From Microbacterium sp. LWS13-1.2 (GTDB lineage: Bacteria; Actinomycetota; Actinomycetes; Actinomycetales; Microbacteriaceae), in the NCBI RefSeq assembly GCF_040144835.1, contig NZ_CP151632.1, positions 3,720,001-3,784,000 of the forward strand: a stretch of DNA of 64,000 nt. Direction: 5' to 3'. Each line of letters starts with the position of its first letter. Position 1 is the stretch's first letter. Shown here in pieces: positions 44,810-52,989 of this stretch. The notes under the pieces are model-generated. The model did not search any database. It saw only the letters and a program-made list of their open reading frames with translations, and was not told the origin of the DNA. The position numbers and the translations under genes were made by a program.

Positions 44810-45478
44810 TCAGTCGCTGAACGCGAAATCAACCGATATCGCCGGGTCGATGGCGTGCACGAGTTTCGAGTAGAACAGCTCGGCCTGCTCCTCGAGCGTG
44901 AGTCGGAAGCCATCGATGTGCTGCTCCACGGCCCGCTCCGACAGCAGTTCTTCGAAAACCTCTGTCGTGTCGATCTCGGGAGTCGTCCAGCTCAGGAGAC
45001 CGTTCTTCTCGTTCGCTACGCTGAGATCGGGGTTCGCGTAACCCAAGTAGATGAACTCCGGGATTGTGATGAGGTACGAGTTGTCTCCGGTCCGGTTGAT
45101 CTCGACATCCTTCCCCTCGATGCCGAACTTCGCGTCGTATTCGTACCGGACGAGCACCGACCGCTCGCTGCCGGGAAGGGTGAAGAGGCTCCAGTCCCCG
45201 ACCGCGAACTTCAGCCCGTCCTCGCGCTCCTCTTGCACATCCGTCATGCCGGCGGTGACGAGGATCACTTGCTCTTCGCCGGTGATCGAGCGGATCACCT
45301 GAGTATCCCGTGACTCCGTGGCACCGAAGAACTTGCCGAAGTTGAAACTCACCAGAGCAGATCCCGCGATCACCGCGAGGATCACCACACCGAGAAGGAT
45401 CTTCGCCCAGATCGGTGTCTTCTTGACGGGCTTGGTCGCGGGTGCGGTCGCCGAAGTTGGCGCGCTCGTGATGGTCAT
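44810..45478 (-). CDS. DUF4230-like membrane-anchored protein
   Basis: 222 residues from the ATG at 45478. After a Thr/Ala/Pro-rich start comes a single membrane segment (AKILLGVVILAVIAGSALVS) and an extracellular domain with VRYEYDAKFGIEGKDVEINR and YLITIPEFIYLGYANPDLSV, which fits DUF4230. The role of this family is unknown. It is the first gene of a two-gene set with the coiled-coil protein. The frame stays open upstream, but that part is Arg-rich shadow. Confidence 0.72.
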   Translation of the reverse strand: MTITSAPTSATAPATKPVKKTPIWAKILLGVVILAVIAGSALVSFNFGKFFGATESRDTQVIRSITGEEQVILVTAGMTDVQEEREDGLKFAVGDWSLFTLPGSERSVLVRYEYDAKFGIEGKDVEINRTGDNSYLITIPEFIYLGYANPDLSVANEKNGLLSWTTPEIDTTEVFEELLSERAVEQHIDGFRLTLEEQAELFYSKLVHAIDPAISVDFAFSD

Positions 45479-45741
45479 GCGTAGTCTCCCCAGATGCCAT
45501 GCGACGGTGCAGTCCTGCGACTCTATCCGTTCCCTCGGACAGCGAAGCCGCGTGCGAGTATGGATGCGGATGTGGTCGGCGTCAACCGGCGCGCAGGGCT
45601 CTGTGCAACGTCTGGCTCGCAGCCGCACGGGTGTCGACGGCGCGATCCCCTTGCGGGCGCGGCGCGGTGAGCGGACCGGGCGCCGTCGATCCGTTTGGGG
45701 CGTGCCCGCCGAGTCGACCATCCGTGGACGATAGGCTCCGC

Positions 45742-45876
45742 TCATGGCGGGCAGGACGAAGCTAGGTGTAGATCGGGGTGGAGCGCTCGCGCGCGTCGGC
45801 GGAACGCGTCGCGGATCTCGTCCACCGTGGCGGCTGGGGTGACGCCGAGGTGGGCGCGTGCTTCGTCGAGCGTCAT
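45742..45876 (-). CDS. Truncated J-domain peptide (44 residues)
   Basis: This short frame starts with an ATG overlapping the stop of the upstream two-TM gene by 4 bases. It reads TLDEARAHLGVTPAATVDEI, then RDAFRRRARALHPDLH, a good match to helices I-II of a J domain with the HPD motif at residues 33-35. It stops nine residues later (LASSCPP), so helices III and IV are missing. It is either a decayed DnaJ-type gene or a functional minimal J peptide. The overlap with the upstream gene suggests it is translated. Confidence 0.6.
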   Translation of the reverse strand: MTLDEARAHLGVTPAATVDEIRDAFRRRARALHPDLHLASSCPP

Positions 45877-46214
45877 GCCAGCACCGTCAGATAACGCTGA
45901 TACTCACGGGTGAGGCGCTCCTGCCTGCCGCGCTGCGCGACGACCGCGAACTGCGCGAGCAACTTCCTTGTCAGCCGCGCCTTGAGGGACTCGTGAACGA
46001 TCAGGAGGGTAATCGATGCCAACGCGGCCGAGAAGCGGACCAACGCGAGCAGCGGCGAGGGCGCGATGAACGCGGCACCGATCAGAGTGGCGAGGAACAC
46101 GAGCGCGAGCCAGTTCGAGAGGCGCCCCCAGATGGCGATCGACTGATAGTACGCACCGGTGGTCTGCCACCAGAGTTTGTTCGGTGCCCGTGGGGCAACC
46201 GCGACGTGACGCAA
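45873..46214 (-). CDS. Two-TM protein, SLATT-like topology
   Basis: About 113 residues if started at the TTG at 46214; no ATG or GTG is well placed, so the start is uncertain. After WWQTTGAYYQSIAIW come two membrane segments (LALVFLATLIGAAFI and ALVRFSAALASITLLIV). A basic cytoplasmic helix (LKARLTRKLLAQFAVVAQRG, QERLTREYQRYL) follows. This topology resembles SLATT proteins, which are proposed membrane effectors in nucleotide-signalling defence systems. The resemblance is by topology only. It overlaps the J-domain peptide downstream and is divergent from the gene at 46206. Confidence 0.45.
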   Translation of the reverse strand: MRHVAVAPRAPNKLWWQTTGAYYQSIAIWGRLSNWLALVFLATLIGAAFIAPSPLLALVRFSAALASITLLIVHESLKARLTRKLLAQFAVVAQRGRQERLTREYQRYLTVLA

Positions 46215-46484
46215 GAACAGACCGCCGCGCCGTTCGAGCTTCGCGACGCCTTCGCTTTCGTGTTGGCGGGCGCACGGGAGCACCTGCCCGACGGCGAGGA
46301 TCGCGAGATCGTTGAGGACTGCGCCCGCGAGGCGCTGGCAGCACTGGACACCGGGAAGGAACCCCCGCGGCGGCTTGTCGCGACACTCAAAGGGATTCTC
46401 GGGGATGTGGCGGCAGGGGCCGGGCGGGGGTTCGGCACGAGCGCCGCAGCCTGGGCAACCGATGCACTGAGCAATCTCGGCTAG
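46206..46484 (+). CDS. Small hypothetical protein
   Basis: 92 residues from a GTG at 46206. The sequence TQEQTAAPFELRDAFAFVLA, then DREIVEDCAREALAALDTG and RRLVATLKGILGDVAAGAGR, reads as an amphipathic helical protein ending in a small-residue-rich helix. I do not recognise the family. It overlaps the start of the divergent two-TM gene by 9 bases if that gene uses its TTG, so one of the two starts may be wrong. A zinc-ribbon gene follows after 5 bases. Confidence 0.5.
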   Translation: MTQEQTAAPFELRDAFAFVLAGAREHLPDGEDREIVEDCAREALAALDTGKEPPRRLVATLKGILGDVAAGAGRGFGTSAAAWATDALSNLG

Positions 46485-46489
46485 GCACC

Positions 46490-46612
46490 ATGGAGATGCT
46501 CGCGCAACCCCGATGCCCCGAGTGCGGCACTGTCCTGCGCGACGCACCCGGGGGCTTCGAGTGCAGGACCTGCGGGCTGTTCTTCCTCCCGAGCGCCGTG
46601 GACCCGGGCTAG
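46490..46612 (+). CDS. Tiny zinc-ribbon protein (40 residues)
   Basis: The frame from the ATG at 46490 encodes a 40-residue protein with two CxxC knuckles (C9/C12 in RCPECGTV and C25/C28 in ECRTCGLFF), a minimal zinc ribbon. It lies 5 bases after the stop of the preceding small gene and probably shares its message. Its stop overlaps the end of the convergent 81-residue gene. Such ribbons can bind nucleic acid or protein; nothing more can be said. Confidence 0.55.
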   Translation: MEMLAQPRCPECGTVLRDAPGGFECRTCGLFFLPSAVDPG

Positions 46613-46854
46613 ATCTGGCCCCGCTCGCGGTATCGCTCCACTCGCGCCTCGAACCCGATGCGACGCGCTCGCTGGTAACGGGTCCACCGTTCGGGTTGGT
46701 CCGTGATGTCCTCGCCGTTGGCGGTGACGCGTTCCCAGTCCGGGTCGGCACCTGCTCGCAGGTAGGTGAGTTCCAACACCGCATTCACGCCGCGCTCCAG
46801 GTACGGATACGCGCGAGAGTCGAGGTCGGCTGAGACACGTTGGCCTCGTGGCAT
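46609..46854 (-). CDS. Small hypothetical protein
   Basis: An 81-residue, Arg-rich soluble protein (VNAVLELTYLRAGADPDWER, then EDITDQPERWTRYQRARRIG). No motif is recognised. Codon use is like the neighbours. It overlaps the zinc-ribbon stop at its 3' end by 4 bases, in convergent orientation. It lies 66 bases downstream of the 318-residue gene on the same strand. Confidence 0.45.
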   Translation of the reverse strand: MPRGQRVSADLDSRAYPYLERGVNAVLELTYLRAGADPDWERVTANGEDITDQPERWTRYQRARRIGFEARVERYRERGQI

Positions 46855-46920
46855 CGCTCGGTCCCTTCACGACTCGGAACCGGCCCGCCGAGGAGGTCGA
46901 TGCTACTCGCGCGCGCCGAC

Positions 46921-47877
46921 TTACTCGCCGAGAACGTCGATCTGAGTGGCTTTGTAATGCGTCTTCACATCGCCGCCTGGAGCCACGTCCTCTGTGACCT
47001 CGGCCGCGATCCGCACGCGCACGCCGACGCGGAGAGTTGCGATCACCTCGCCGGGGATGGCCTCCGCGTTGACGGACTCCACCTCGTTTGGCGCAATCTC
47101 CACCTTGAGGGGGCTGATATCGCTGACCGTGCGGAGGACGCCCACGAGCACGACGGGTTCGCGGGCGAGGGCGCGCGATGCGACGAGCGCGCCAATGTGG
47201 ACGAGTTCCTGCACCGAGAGGCGGGAGCGACGCGCGGGAGTCCGCGGTTGCGTCCACATCAACTCTGTCTCGAAAGCCCCCTCCACAAGCGCGGCGGTGA
47301 AATCGCGGATGGCTGCGCCGACGCGCGGTCCCGCTTCTTCCACCTCAGCAAGGAAGGGTGTGGAGTCGGCGTCCGCCTCTAGCGCCTTACCCATATTGAG
47401 GAGGTCGATGGATCGGTTCATCGCGTCATCGACAAGCTGGTTGTCGTTCTCTCGGAAGAACTCGCCCTGACCCGACGGCATGATCTCATCACCCGGGAGC
47501 GACGCTGGCACGACCTGGAGAACCAGACTCCCCGGAAGCGCCGAGCCATCGAGATGCAGCTTCGTCTTGGACAGCACGTCGGCGGGCACGCGACCGCGGA
47601 GGGTTTTCCATCCCGTGAGCGAGAGGCCAGACGCGAGGATGAGGCGCTGGAATTGACCCAGAACCTTCGCCACTTCATCAACGGGTGCGCTGTGTCCCGT
47701 CACGCCTGGACCAGCGAGTCGAAGGAAGCCGCTCGACATGTCACGCCGCATAGGCGACTGCTCTGCGGCGAACGCCCCCATGCTGAGACGTGCGAGGTCG
47801 CCCGCGTCCTCCCACATCACTTCTGAGGGGTCGAGGCTCCGGCGGTACGTCTCCCAATCAAATGACATTGACGCCAT
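46921..47877 (-). CDS. Hypothetical protein paired with a nucleotidyltransferase
   Basis: A 318-residue soluble protein with no family I can name. It begins FDWETYRRSLDPSEVMWEDA, has SLVLQVVPASLPGDEIMPSG in the middle, and ends in a beta-rich part with VEIAPNEVESVNAEAIPGEV. Its start lies inside the end of the upstream nucleotidyltransferase gene (20-base overlap), so the two are almost certainly translated together. Tight pairing with a nucleotidyltransferase suggests a toxin-antitoxin-like or defence pair, which is inference. Confidence 0.6.
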   Translation of the reverse strand: MASMSFDWETYRRSLDPSEVMWEDAGDLARLSMGAFAAEQSPMRRDMSSGFLRLAGPGVTGHSAPVDEVAKVLGQFQRLILASGLSLTGWKTLRGRVPADVLSKTKLHLDGSALPGSLVLQVVPASLPGDEIMPSGQGEFFRENDNQLVDDAMNRSIDLLNMGKALEADADSTPFLAEVEEAGPRVGAAIRDFTAALVEGAFETELMWTQPRTPARRSRLSVQELVHIGALVASRALAREPVVLVGVLRTVSDISPLKVEIAPNEVESVNAEAIPGEVIATLRVGVRVRIAAEVTEDVAPGGDVKTHYKATQIDVLGE

Positions 47878-48421
47878 CCAACATCACTTCGAGGTATCCC
47901 GCGCGAGGCAGTGCGTCCTCGCGCACGGGCGGGTCGGCCTTTGCGCCGGAGCGGCGTCTGTGCCAGAAGTCATCCCAATATCCCCTGACGTATGCGTACT
48001 GCTGGTGCTCGGGCGTCGAGCCGTAACCGGCGGCTGGGTCCACATGCCACCGGCCATAGCGCGTATCCAGCCGGTATCCGGTCGTGGGTCGCACCCGGTT
48101 GGTCGCAAACATCTGCAAGGTGAGTTTGTCGCCGGGGTGGGACACTGCGTCAACGAGCCGATCCTCGCACCAATAGATCAAGTCGAGGTCGTCGGGGTCG
48201 AGCTTATTCGTTACGAACGATCCCGCGATCCACACGTAGGCAGTGGGGACGATCCTGCGGAAAACGGTCGTGGCATCCTCGAAGTCGTCCCAGATTTCCT
48301 GGCGAGTCGTGGAGGCCGCGAACTCGGGATCATCAACGTAGCGCGCCCTGACGGCGTCCAGCGTGACGTGATGCCGCCCGAGGGGAAGAAGCCCGGTCGC
48401 GGCGTCGAGAGGCGGCACCAT
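47858..48421 (-). CDS. Nucleotidyltransferase-like protein (DUF6932-like)
   Basis: A 187-residue protein with a nucleotidyltransferase signature: IAGSFVTNKLDPDDLDLIYW places GS at 67-68 and the metal-binding D-x-D at D78/D80. A later FATNRVRPTTGYRLDTRYGR region looks family-specific and resembles the DUF6932 group. The usual third acidic residue is not obvious. Such small transferases include toxins that modify tRNA and antitoxins that modify their partner. It overlaps the 318-residue gene by 20 bases. Confidence 0.68.
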   Translation of the reverse strand: MVPPLDAATGLLPLGRHHVTLDAVRARYVDDPEFAASTTRQEIWDDFEDATTVFRRIVPTAYVWIAGSFVTNKLDPDDLDLIYWCEDRLVDAVSHPGDKLTLQMFATNRVRPTTGYRLDTRYGRWHVDPAAGYGSTPEHQQYAYVRGYWDDFWHRRRSGAKADPPVREDALPRAGYLEVMLDGVNVI

Positions 48422-48457
48422 GGGCGAAAGTATGGCAGATCGACTGTTCTGCCCGCG

Positions 48458-49087
48458 TCACCTCGCAATCGTCGGTTTCGGCAGGTTCATCGGACGCTCA
48501 TCGAGGAGGCCACTGCTAACCCATCGCCAAACCCGCCGCTCGAGCTCGCGGCTCATCAGTTCGAACTCAGCGAAGAACGCCGCGCTCTCCTGACCGTCCC
48601 GTTCCTCAGCGTCTTTGATGCTCGCGTGCTCTCGTTTGACAATGTCGGCCAGCGTTTTCGTCTGCAGGATCAGCCATTCGGCGACTCGTTCAGCGTCGGC
48701 GGACACGGTCGCCGCGATCTGGGTGAGGGCGGGATCCGAAACATCGCTCTTGATCCAACGCACCGCCGCCTCGGCGAATCGCGCGCGCTCACCACGAGTC
48801 CGGGCCGCGTCCTCCAGCCGCCCGGCTCGCTTCGTCTCAACGAGAGCAAGCACCGCCACAAGGATGGTGCCGACAGCACCGAGCCCGCTGACGATAAGCG
48901 TGAGGATGTCCCACCAGCCGGGGTCCACCACCGCGACAACCGTCTGCGCCGGGTTCGGTTCAGGAGCGTCCGCTGCAGGGGTACGCCGCACGAGGTAGGC
49001 AGCCGCGGTCGGCCCGGAACCGGGGATGAATGTAACGACGAGGATTGCCGCAACGAATCCTAGGAACGGAAGCCCTCCGTATGACAT
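48458..49087 (-). CDS. Two-TM hypothetical protein
   Basis: A 209-residue protein with an N-terminal hydrophobic segment (LPFLGFVAAILVVTFIPG) and a second one (ILTLIVSGLGAVGTILVAVLAL). A charged helical cytoplasmic part follows (VETKRAGRLEDAARTRGERA ... EFELMSRELERRVWRW). It has no known motif. It is 36 bases upstream of the nucleotidyltransferase gene on the same strand and may share its transcript. Confidence 0.55.
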   Translation of the reverse strand: MSYGGLPFLGFVAAILVVTFIPGSGPTAAAYLVRRTPAADAPEPNPAQTVVAVVDPGWWDILTLIVSGLGAVGTILVAVLALVETKRAGRLEDAARTRGERARFAEAAVRWIKSDVSDPALTQIAATVSADAERVAEWLILQTKTLADIVKREHASIKDAEERDGQESAAFFAEFELMSRELERRVWRWVSSGLLDERPMNLPKPTIAR

Positions 49088-49347
49088 GGAGCCATTCTGT
49101 AGTACAGAAACGGGCCAAACCGGGAGCGCACGCTGTAACGGAAAGCGTCTCCTGGAACGCCTTATCGGTCGAAAAGCAAGACCCGGGGGGTGGTTGGCGG
49201 GTTGATCGGTGCCGCGGAACGGTGCGGCTGACAGGGTACTTACACAGCCTCGGTTACAACCGGTTGGCCGATCCCCCTATGGGCAATGCGCGAGAGGCGT
49301 TCGTCGCGTGCGGTGATGTTCTGACGCTTCGCCGCTACGCTTCGTCC

Positions 49348-49545
49348 ATGCCGATGTGTGACGCCTGCCAGGCGCTGACCACTGCAAGCAAAGAGACCGC
49401 TCCCCATCCGGCGCTTGTAGCCGAGGAGCGCCGAGCGGTCGGATCCATCGGGGGCAGTGCCGACGAACGATACTTCCGTTGCCGCGACTGCGGACATCGG
49501 TGGCTGTATGAGTCTGGAAACCTCGGCTACGGCTGGGTGGCATAG
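49348..49545 (+). CDS. Small zinc-ribbon-like protein (65 residues)
   Basis: The ATG at 49348 starts a 65-residue protein with two CxxC pairs (MCDACQAL at 4/7 and FRCRDCGHRW at 45/48), a spaced zinc ribbon. It also has SADERYFRCRD and a C-terminal NLGYGWVA tail. The frame stays open upstream, but that part has no coding character. It stands alone between divergent neighbours. Confidence 0.5.
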   Translation: MPMCDACQALTTASKETAPHPALVAEERRAVGSIGGSADERYFRCRDCGHRWLYESGNLGYGWVA

Positions 49546-50055
49546 GGGCGTTCGTGCGGCGCTTCGTCCAAGCTCGATCTGGCGGGGAATATATTCGTGC
49601 GATCGGGAAGTCGTTCGACGAGCCTGCTCGGCGCCGAGAATCAGCGGCGAGGGTTCGTCCGCGTGAACGTGCCCAATACATGGCCCTCGATCGTCTGGCG
49701 CGGGGTGTCGACGCTTGGGATCGGCGAGTGACCACCGGAATCGACCAATCACGCCCCACCGCCGATCACTCCCGTGACCTCTCGCGACCACTTCCGGCCG
49801 TGCTGAACTGATCGGCTTTGAAACCCGCCATCCCCAAACGAGCACTGCGCGAGAGATGCGCGTCCCGGACGAGGTGACAAGCTCGCGATTGGCGGCCCAG
49901 TGCGCGCAACCGATCGACCGCGCGGCAGCGTCGGACCACGGGCCGTTGACCGCGTCCTACTATGCGTTGAGCCATACGACGCACTCACGTTCTAGCGGTT
50001 GGTGGAGCTCGCGAACGCACCGCTAGGGTCGAAGCACCGACCGAAAGGCCACGAC
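49546..50055. other. Gap with no convincing gene
   Basis: About 510 bases before the DUF262 gene. An 85-codon plus-strand frame (49554-49811) is Arg-rich and lacks a ribosome site, so I do not call it. The promoter of the DUF262-HEPN pair must lie here, but I cannot pick a clear -35/-10 pair. Confidence 0.4.
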
Positions 50056-51189
50056 ATGGCGACCACTCCCGACGACATCCTCATTGACGATGCCGAGGAG
50101 AGTGGCGAGTCTGAACAGTCGGAGCCGCTCGCCATTGAGCCCAGCGAGCGAAAGCTGGTCACCCAGCCGTATGACCTCGGCGTGCGGTCAATCCGCGAGG
50201 ATATTCGCGGCGGCCGAATCAGCCTGAACATCGCGTATCAGCGCAAGTATGTCTGGGACAGCGGTAAGGCATCGCGCCTGATCGAGTCGTTGCTGCTCAA
50301 CGTCCCGATTCCCGTCTGTTACTTCGCCGAGGATGACGACGGTGTCTACGAGGTCATCGACGGGCTCCAGCGCCTGACGACCATCCGCAAGTTCCTCGAC
50401 AACGAGTTTGCACTAACCGGGGCGTCTGTACTCTCAGAACTCAACGGTATGAAGTTCGACGATCTCGAGCCTCGTGATCAACGAAGGCTCGAGGGACGGA
50501 CGATCCGCTGCATCGTCATCACTGCCGATAGCCACCCTGACATCAAGTTCGATGTATTCGAGCGCCTCAACACCGGAGCTGCGAGCCTCACAGCGCAGGA
50601 GCTTCGCAATTCTGTGTACCGGGGGCCGTTCAATGACTCGCTCAAGGACCTGGCCAAGAAGACGTACTTCACTGATCTCCTCGGAAGCTTCACTAACCGC
50701 CGGATGGGGCACGAGGAGCTGCTGCTCCGCTACTTCGCTCTCGTGGAGGGCATCTCGACCTACAAGCCACCGCTCCGACAGCTCCTTAACGAGAAGATGC
50801 GAACGCATCGCAAGTCACCGCTTACCCCGGAAGACGAAGAACAGTTCAAGACTGTTTGCACGACCGTGAGCGATGTCTTCGGCGATCGGCCCTTCACTAC
50901 CCCCGGGTCGCAGAATCCTGTCAACAAGGCGCTCTTTGATGCAGTGATGGTCACAGTGACGTTCTGTGATCTTCATGAGCTGCAATTGAAGAAGGACGCA
51001 GCCCGAGACGCACTCGCGGATCTGAGCAAGGACGAGAGCTTCCAGATCTCCATCGGAAGAGCTACTGCAGACCGGTCGCGCGTGCTGTACCGCGTAACGG
51101 CTTTTGCCTCCCGTCTGCAGAAGCTTGGGATCGCGACGCAACTACCAGCAGACCTCATCGACGAAGGCCTCCAGCGCAGTGGCGCTTGA
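50056..51189 (+). CDS. DUF262 domain protein
   Basis: 377 residues from the ATG at 50056; a longer in-frame start at 49999 adds a poor extension. The DUF262 core has IRGGRISLNIAYQRKYVWDS and the conserved DGLQR (102-106) in VIDGLQRLTTIRKFL. FDVFERLNTGAASLTAQELR is also typical. DUF262 is the N-terminal, ParB-like nucleotide-hydrolysing domain of GmrSD-type restriction enzymes and other phage defences. There is no DUF1524 nuclease here; the next gene, a HEPN protein, overlaps by 11 bases and may supply the effector. Confidence 0.85.
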   Translation: MATTPDDILIDDAEESGESEQSEPLAIEPSERKLVTQPYDLGVRSIREDIRGGRISLNIAYQRKYVWDSGKASRLIESLLLNVPIPVCYFAEDDDGVYEVIDGLQRLTTIRKFLDNEFALTGASVLSELNGMKFDDLEPRDQRRLEGRTIRCIVITADSHPDIKFDVFERLNTGAASLTAQELRNSVYRGPFNDSLKDLAKKTYFTDLLGSFTNRRMGHEELLLRYFALVEGISTYKPPLRQLLNEKMRTHRKSPLTPEDEEQFKTVCTTVSDVFGDRPFTTPGSQNPVNKALFDAVMVTVTFCDLHELQLKKDAARDALADLSKDESFQISIGRATADRSRVLYRVTAFASRLQKLGIATQLPADLIDEGLQRSGA

Positions 51190-51868
51190 ATCATTCGAGG
51201 ACGGCACAACAGAAGTCAAGCTCCTTCAGCGCCTCGCTACCGAGGCTGAGGGTGGTGAGATCGACGAAACCAACGCGTTGTGTCGCGCCGCTGTCGTCCT
51301 CCTAGTGAGTCACTTCGAAGCGTTTCTGAAGACAATCGCCGAGGAGTTCGTGGATACAGTCGGCGTCGGTCAAGCGACCTCTGGGCAACTGCCGGTCGGG
51401 CTCCGCATGGCACACACATTGCCCCAGCTTGAGTCCATCGTCACCTCACGTGACGAGACCCAGCGTGCCAGCTTGCTGAAGAAGCTGGGGACCATATCCC
51501 AGCTATGGAACGACGACGCAAAGCCTCCGAAGGGGACGCTTCAAGCGACGACTCTCGCGCGGGTCGTGACGAGCGCAAAGACAGAGATCATCAACGATCT
51601 GTTCTTGCGCATGGGCAACAGGGGTCTTGTTTGTGACGGCGATCTCGACGTTCCTGCCGACAATGGCGAGGTCCGGATCGTTAGCATCGACTTTGGCTTG
51701 CGTGACGTAGTGCTATGCCGCAACGACATCGCTCACGGGAAGTCAGAACGTAAGCCCACCCCCGCCGACGTCACGCGGTACATGCAGTTTCTGTTGGCGC
51801 TCGCCACTCGGCTCCAGCGAAAAGCGACGAACCTAGGCGCCCAGGTGAGCGCCGGCACCGGTCCGTAG
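51179..51868 (+). CDS. HEPN-type protein, MAE_28990-like
   Basis: About 229 residues from the GTG at 51179, overlapping the DUF262 stop by 11 bases. An N-terminal helical part (LCRAAVVLLVSHFEAFLKTI) leads to a C-terminal RNDIAH motif near residue 181, an Rx4H arrangement like that of HEPN ribonucleases. The whole resembles the MAE_28990/MAE_18760 HEPN-like group that is often paired with DUF262. It probably acts as an RNase effector released or activated by the DUF262 partner. The pairing is established knowledge for the family; the mechanism is inferred. Confidence 0.75.
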   Translation: MALESFEDGTTEVKLLQRLATEAEGGEIDETNALCRAAVVLLVSHFEAFLKTIAEEFVDTVGVGQATSGQLPVGLRMAHTLPQLESIVTSRDETQRASLLKKLGTISQLWNDDAKPPKGTLQATTLARVVTSAKTEIINDLFLRMGNRGLVCDGDLDVPADNGEVRIVSIDFGLRDVVLCRNDIAHGKSERKPTPADVTRYMQFLLALATRLQRKATNLGAQVSAGTGP

Positions 51869-51881
51869 TGAACGGGCAGCC

Positions 51882-51899
51882 GCCCCGAAAGAACGGGGC
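51882..51899 (+). terminator. Short GC hairpin after the HEPN gene
   Basis: GCCCCG (51882-51887) and CGGGGC (51894-51899) form a perfect six-pair stem with an AAAGAA loop, 14 bases after the stop codon. There is no run of T straight after it, only CCCTTT some 20 bases on. It could be a weak terminator or mRNA stabiliser. Confidence 0.3.
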
Positions 51900-52105
51900 C
51901 GCGAGCCTGGCAAGCCCCTTTAAGGGTCACCGTCGCGTGGGGCGCTGATAGCGAGCAAGCCAAGTGCTCCGCCTGACAGACCCCGTGCTGGCAGCACGTA
52001 CGGCCGTCGCTCGGCGGGTCGTGCGCGGAAGTGACCCGTCGAGGTTCGCGGTTCGTGAGTGCGATCACCGGTCGGTGATCGAGCCTGCGCGCGAGTCGGC
52101 TCGAC

Positions 52106-52567
52106 TCATGGACGGCGAGAGAGTTCGTCCGCGTAGTCTGTGTGGCCCAGATGGTCAGCGACACCGATCATGAAGCGCCGCGGGTCAGGGTCCTGATTCT
52201 TCGTGAAGGCCTCAGAACGTAAGAACATCGAGACGACGTACTCGAGATCGAAGTCGACGAGCTTGCCCATCTTCTCGGACTCGAACTCGTCATACAGCAC
52301 CTTGCTGGCGCCGTCGTCGTAGTCCGCTGCCCCGGTCAGCCAGTACCCGGCCGCCAGGCGGACGGTTACTGGATCCCGTGCCTGCGACTCGCCGCGCTGG
52401 ATCAGAAGCGCGCCGCGAAGTGCGAATGCGGGGCCATACTCTTGCGCGATGAGCGCATCGAGTTCGGGGAGGTGCTGTGGCAGGTAGCGACCTTGTCCGA
52501 TCAGCTCGGCGAGGCGTCGGTACTCCGGAGACCGCGTATCCTCAGTGCGCTCGCGCTTAAGCCACAT
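52106..52567 (-). CDS. Hypothetical protein
   Basis: 153 residues from the ATG at 52567; an in-frame start at 52666 would add a Ser-rich extension of low quality. The protein is helical (YRRLAELIGQGRYLPQHLPE, LDALIAQEYGPAFALRGALL, YVVSMFLRSEAFTKNQDPDP). No family is recognised. It lies convergent to the HEPN gene and divergent from the integrase gene, near the right end of the island. Confidence 0.55.
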   Translation of the reverse strand: MWLKRERTEDTRSPEYRRLAELIGQGRYLPQHLPELDALIAQEYGPAFALRGALLIQRGESQARDPVTVRLAAGYWLTGAADYDDGASKVLYDEFESEKMGKLVDFDLEYVVSMFLRSEAFTKNQDPDPRRFMIGVADHLGHTDYADELSRRP

Positions 52568-52989
52568 GGAGCATGTATACCAAGTCGGCTCCACGCATGA
52601 CAGCGAACGACCGTCGACGAATAGTTTGCTGGTCGAGCCTGAAGACCGTGCGATCGAGCGGGTCACTCGCCCGTTCGCGAAGGATCACCCGGCGTCGGCG
52701 CGAAAGCCGGTCCTTGCATGTGCGTGCCTCGGCGGGGACGCGTTCCCGTAGCAGGCTCTGGTTCCAATCCTTAGTCCCGGACGGGACGTCGCCCGTACAG
52801 CCCGCTCGGTGATCGGCGCGATCAGCGCCCCGTCAATCGAACGCGGCAATCGTCCCCGTCTCGGCATCGCGTCAATGTCATTCCAGAGGATTCGGCGCGA
52901 GGGTCCGCCGCTCGGCCCCATGCGCACGGATATGTTGAATGACAGAATGGATCTGCAAGTAGTGGGGAAGATCTGATCTGAGGTGCGGA
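52568..52989. other. Gap upstream of the integrase gene
   Basis: About 420 bases without a gene. It should hold the integrase promoter and perhaps arm-type integrase sites, but I see no convincing repeats. An AT-richer stretch around 52930-52980 includes TTGAAT and a GAGGTGCGGA ribosome-like site just before the integrase ATG. Confidence 0.4.

Noticed and set aside
49554..49811. An 85-codon plus-strand frame before the DUF262 gene
   Set aside because: No ribosome site, Arg-rich composition, no motif.
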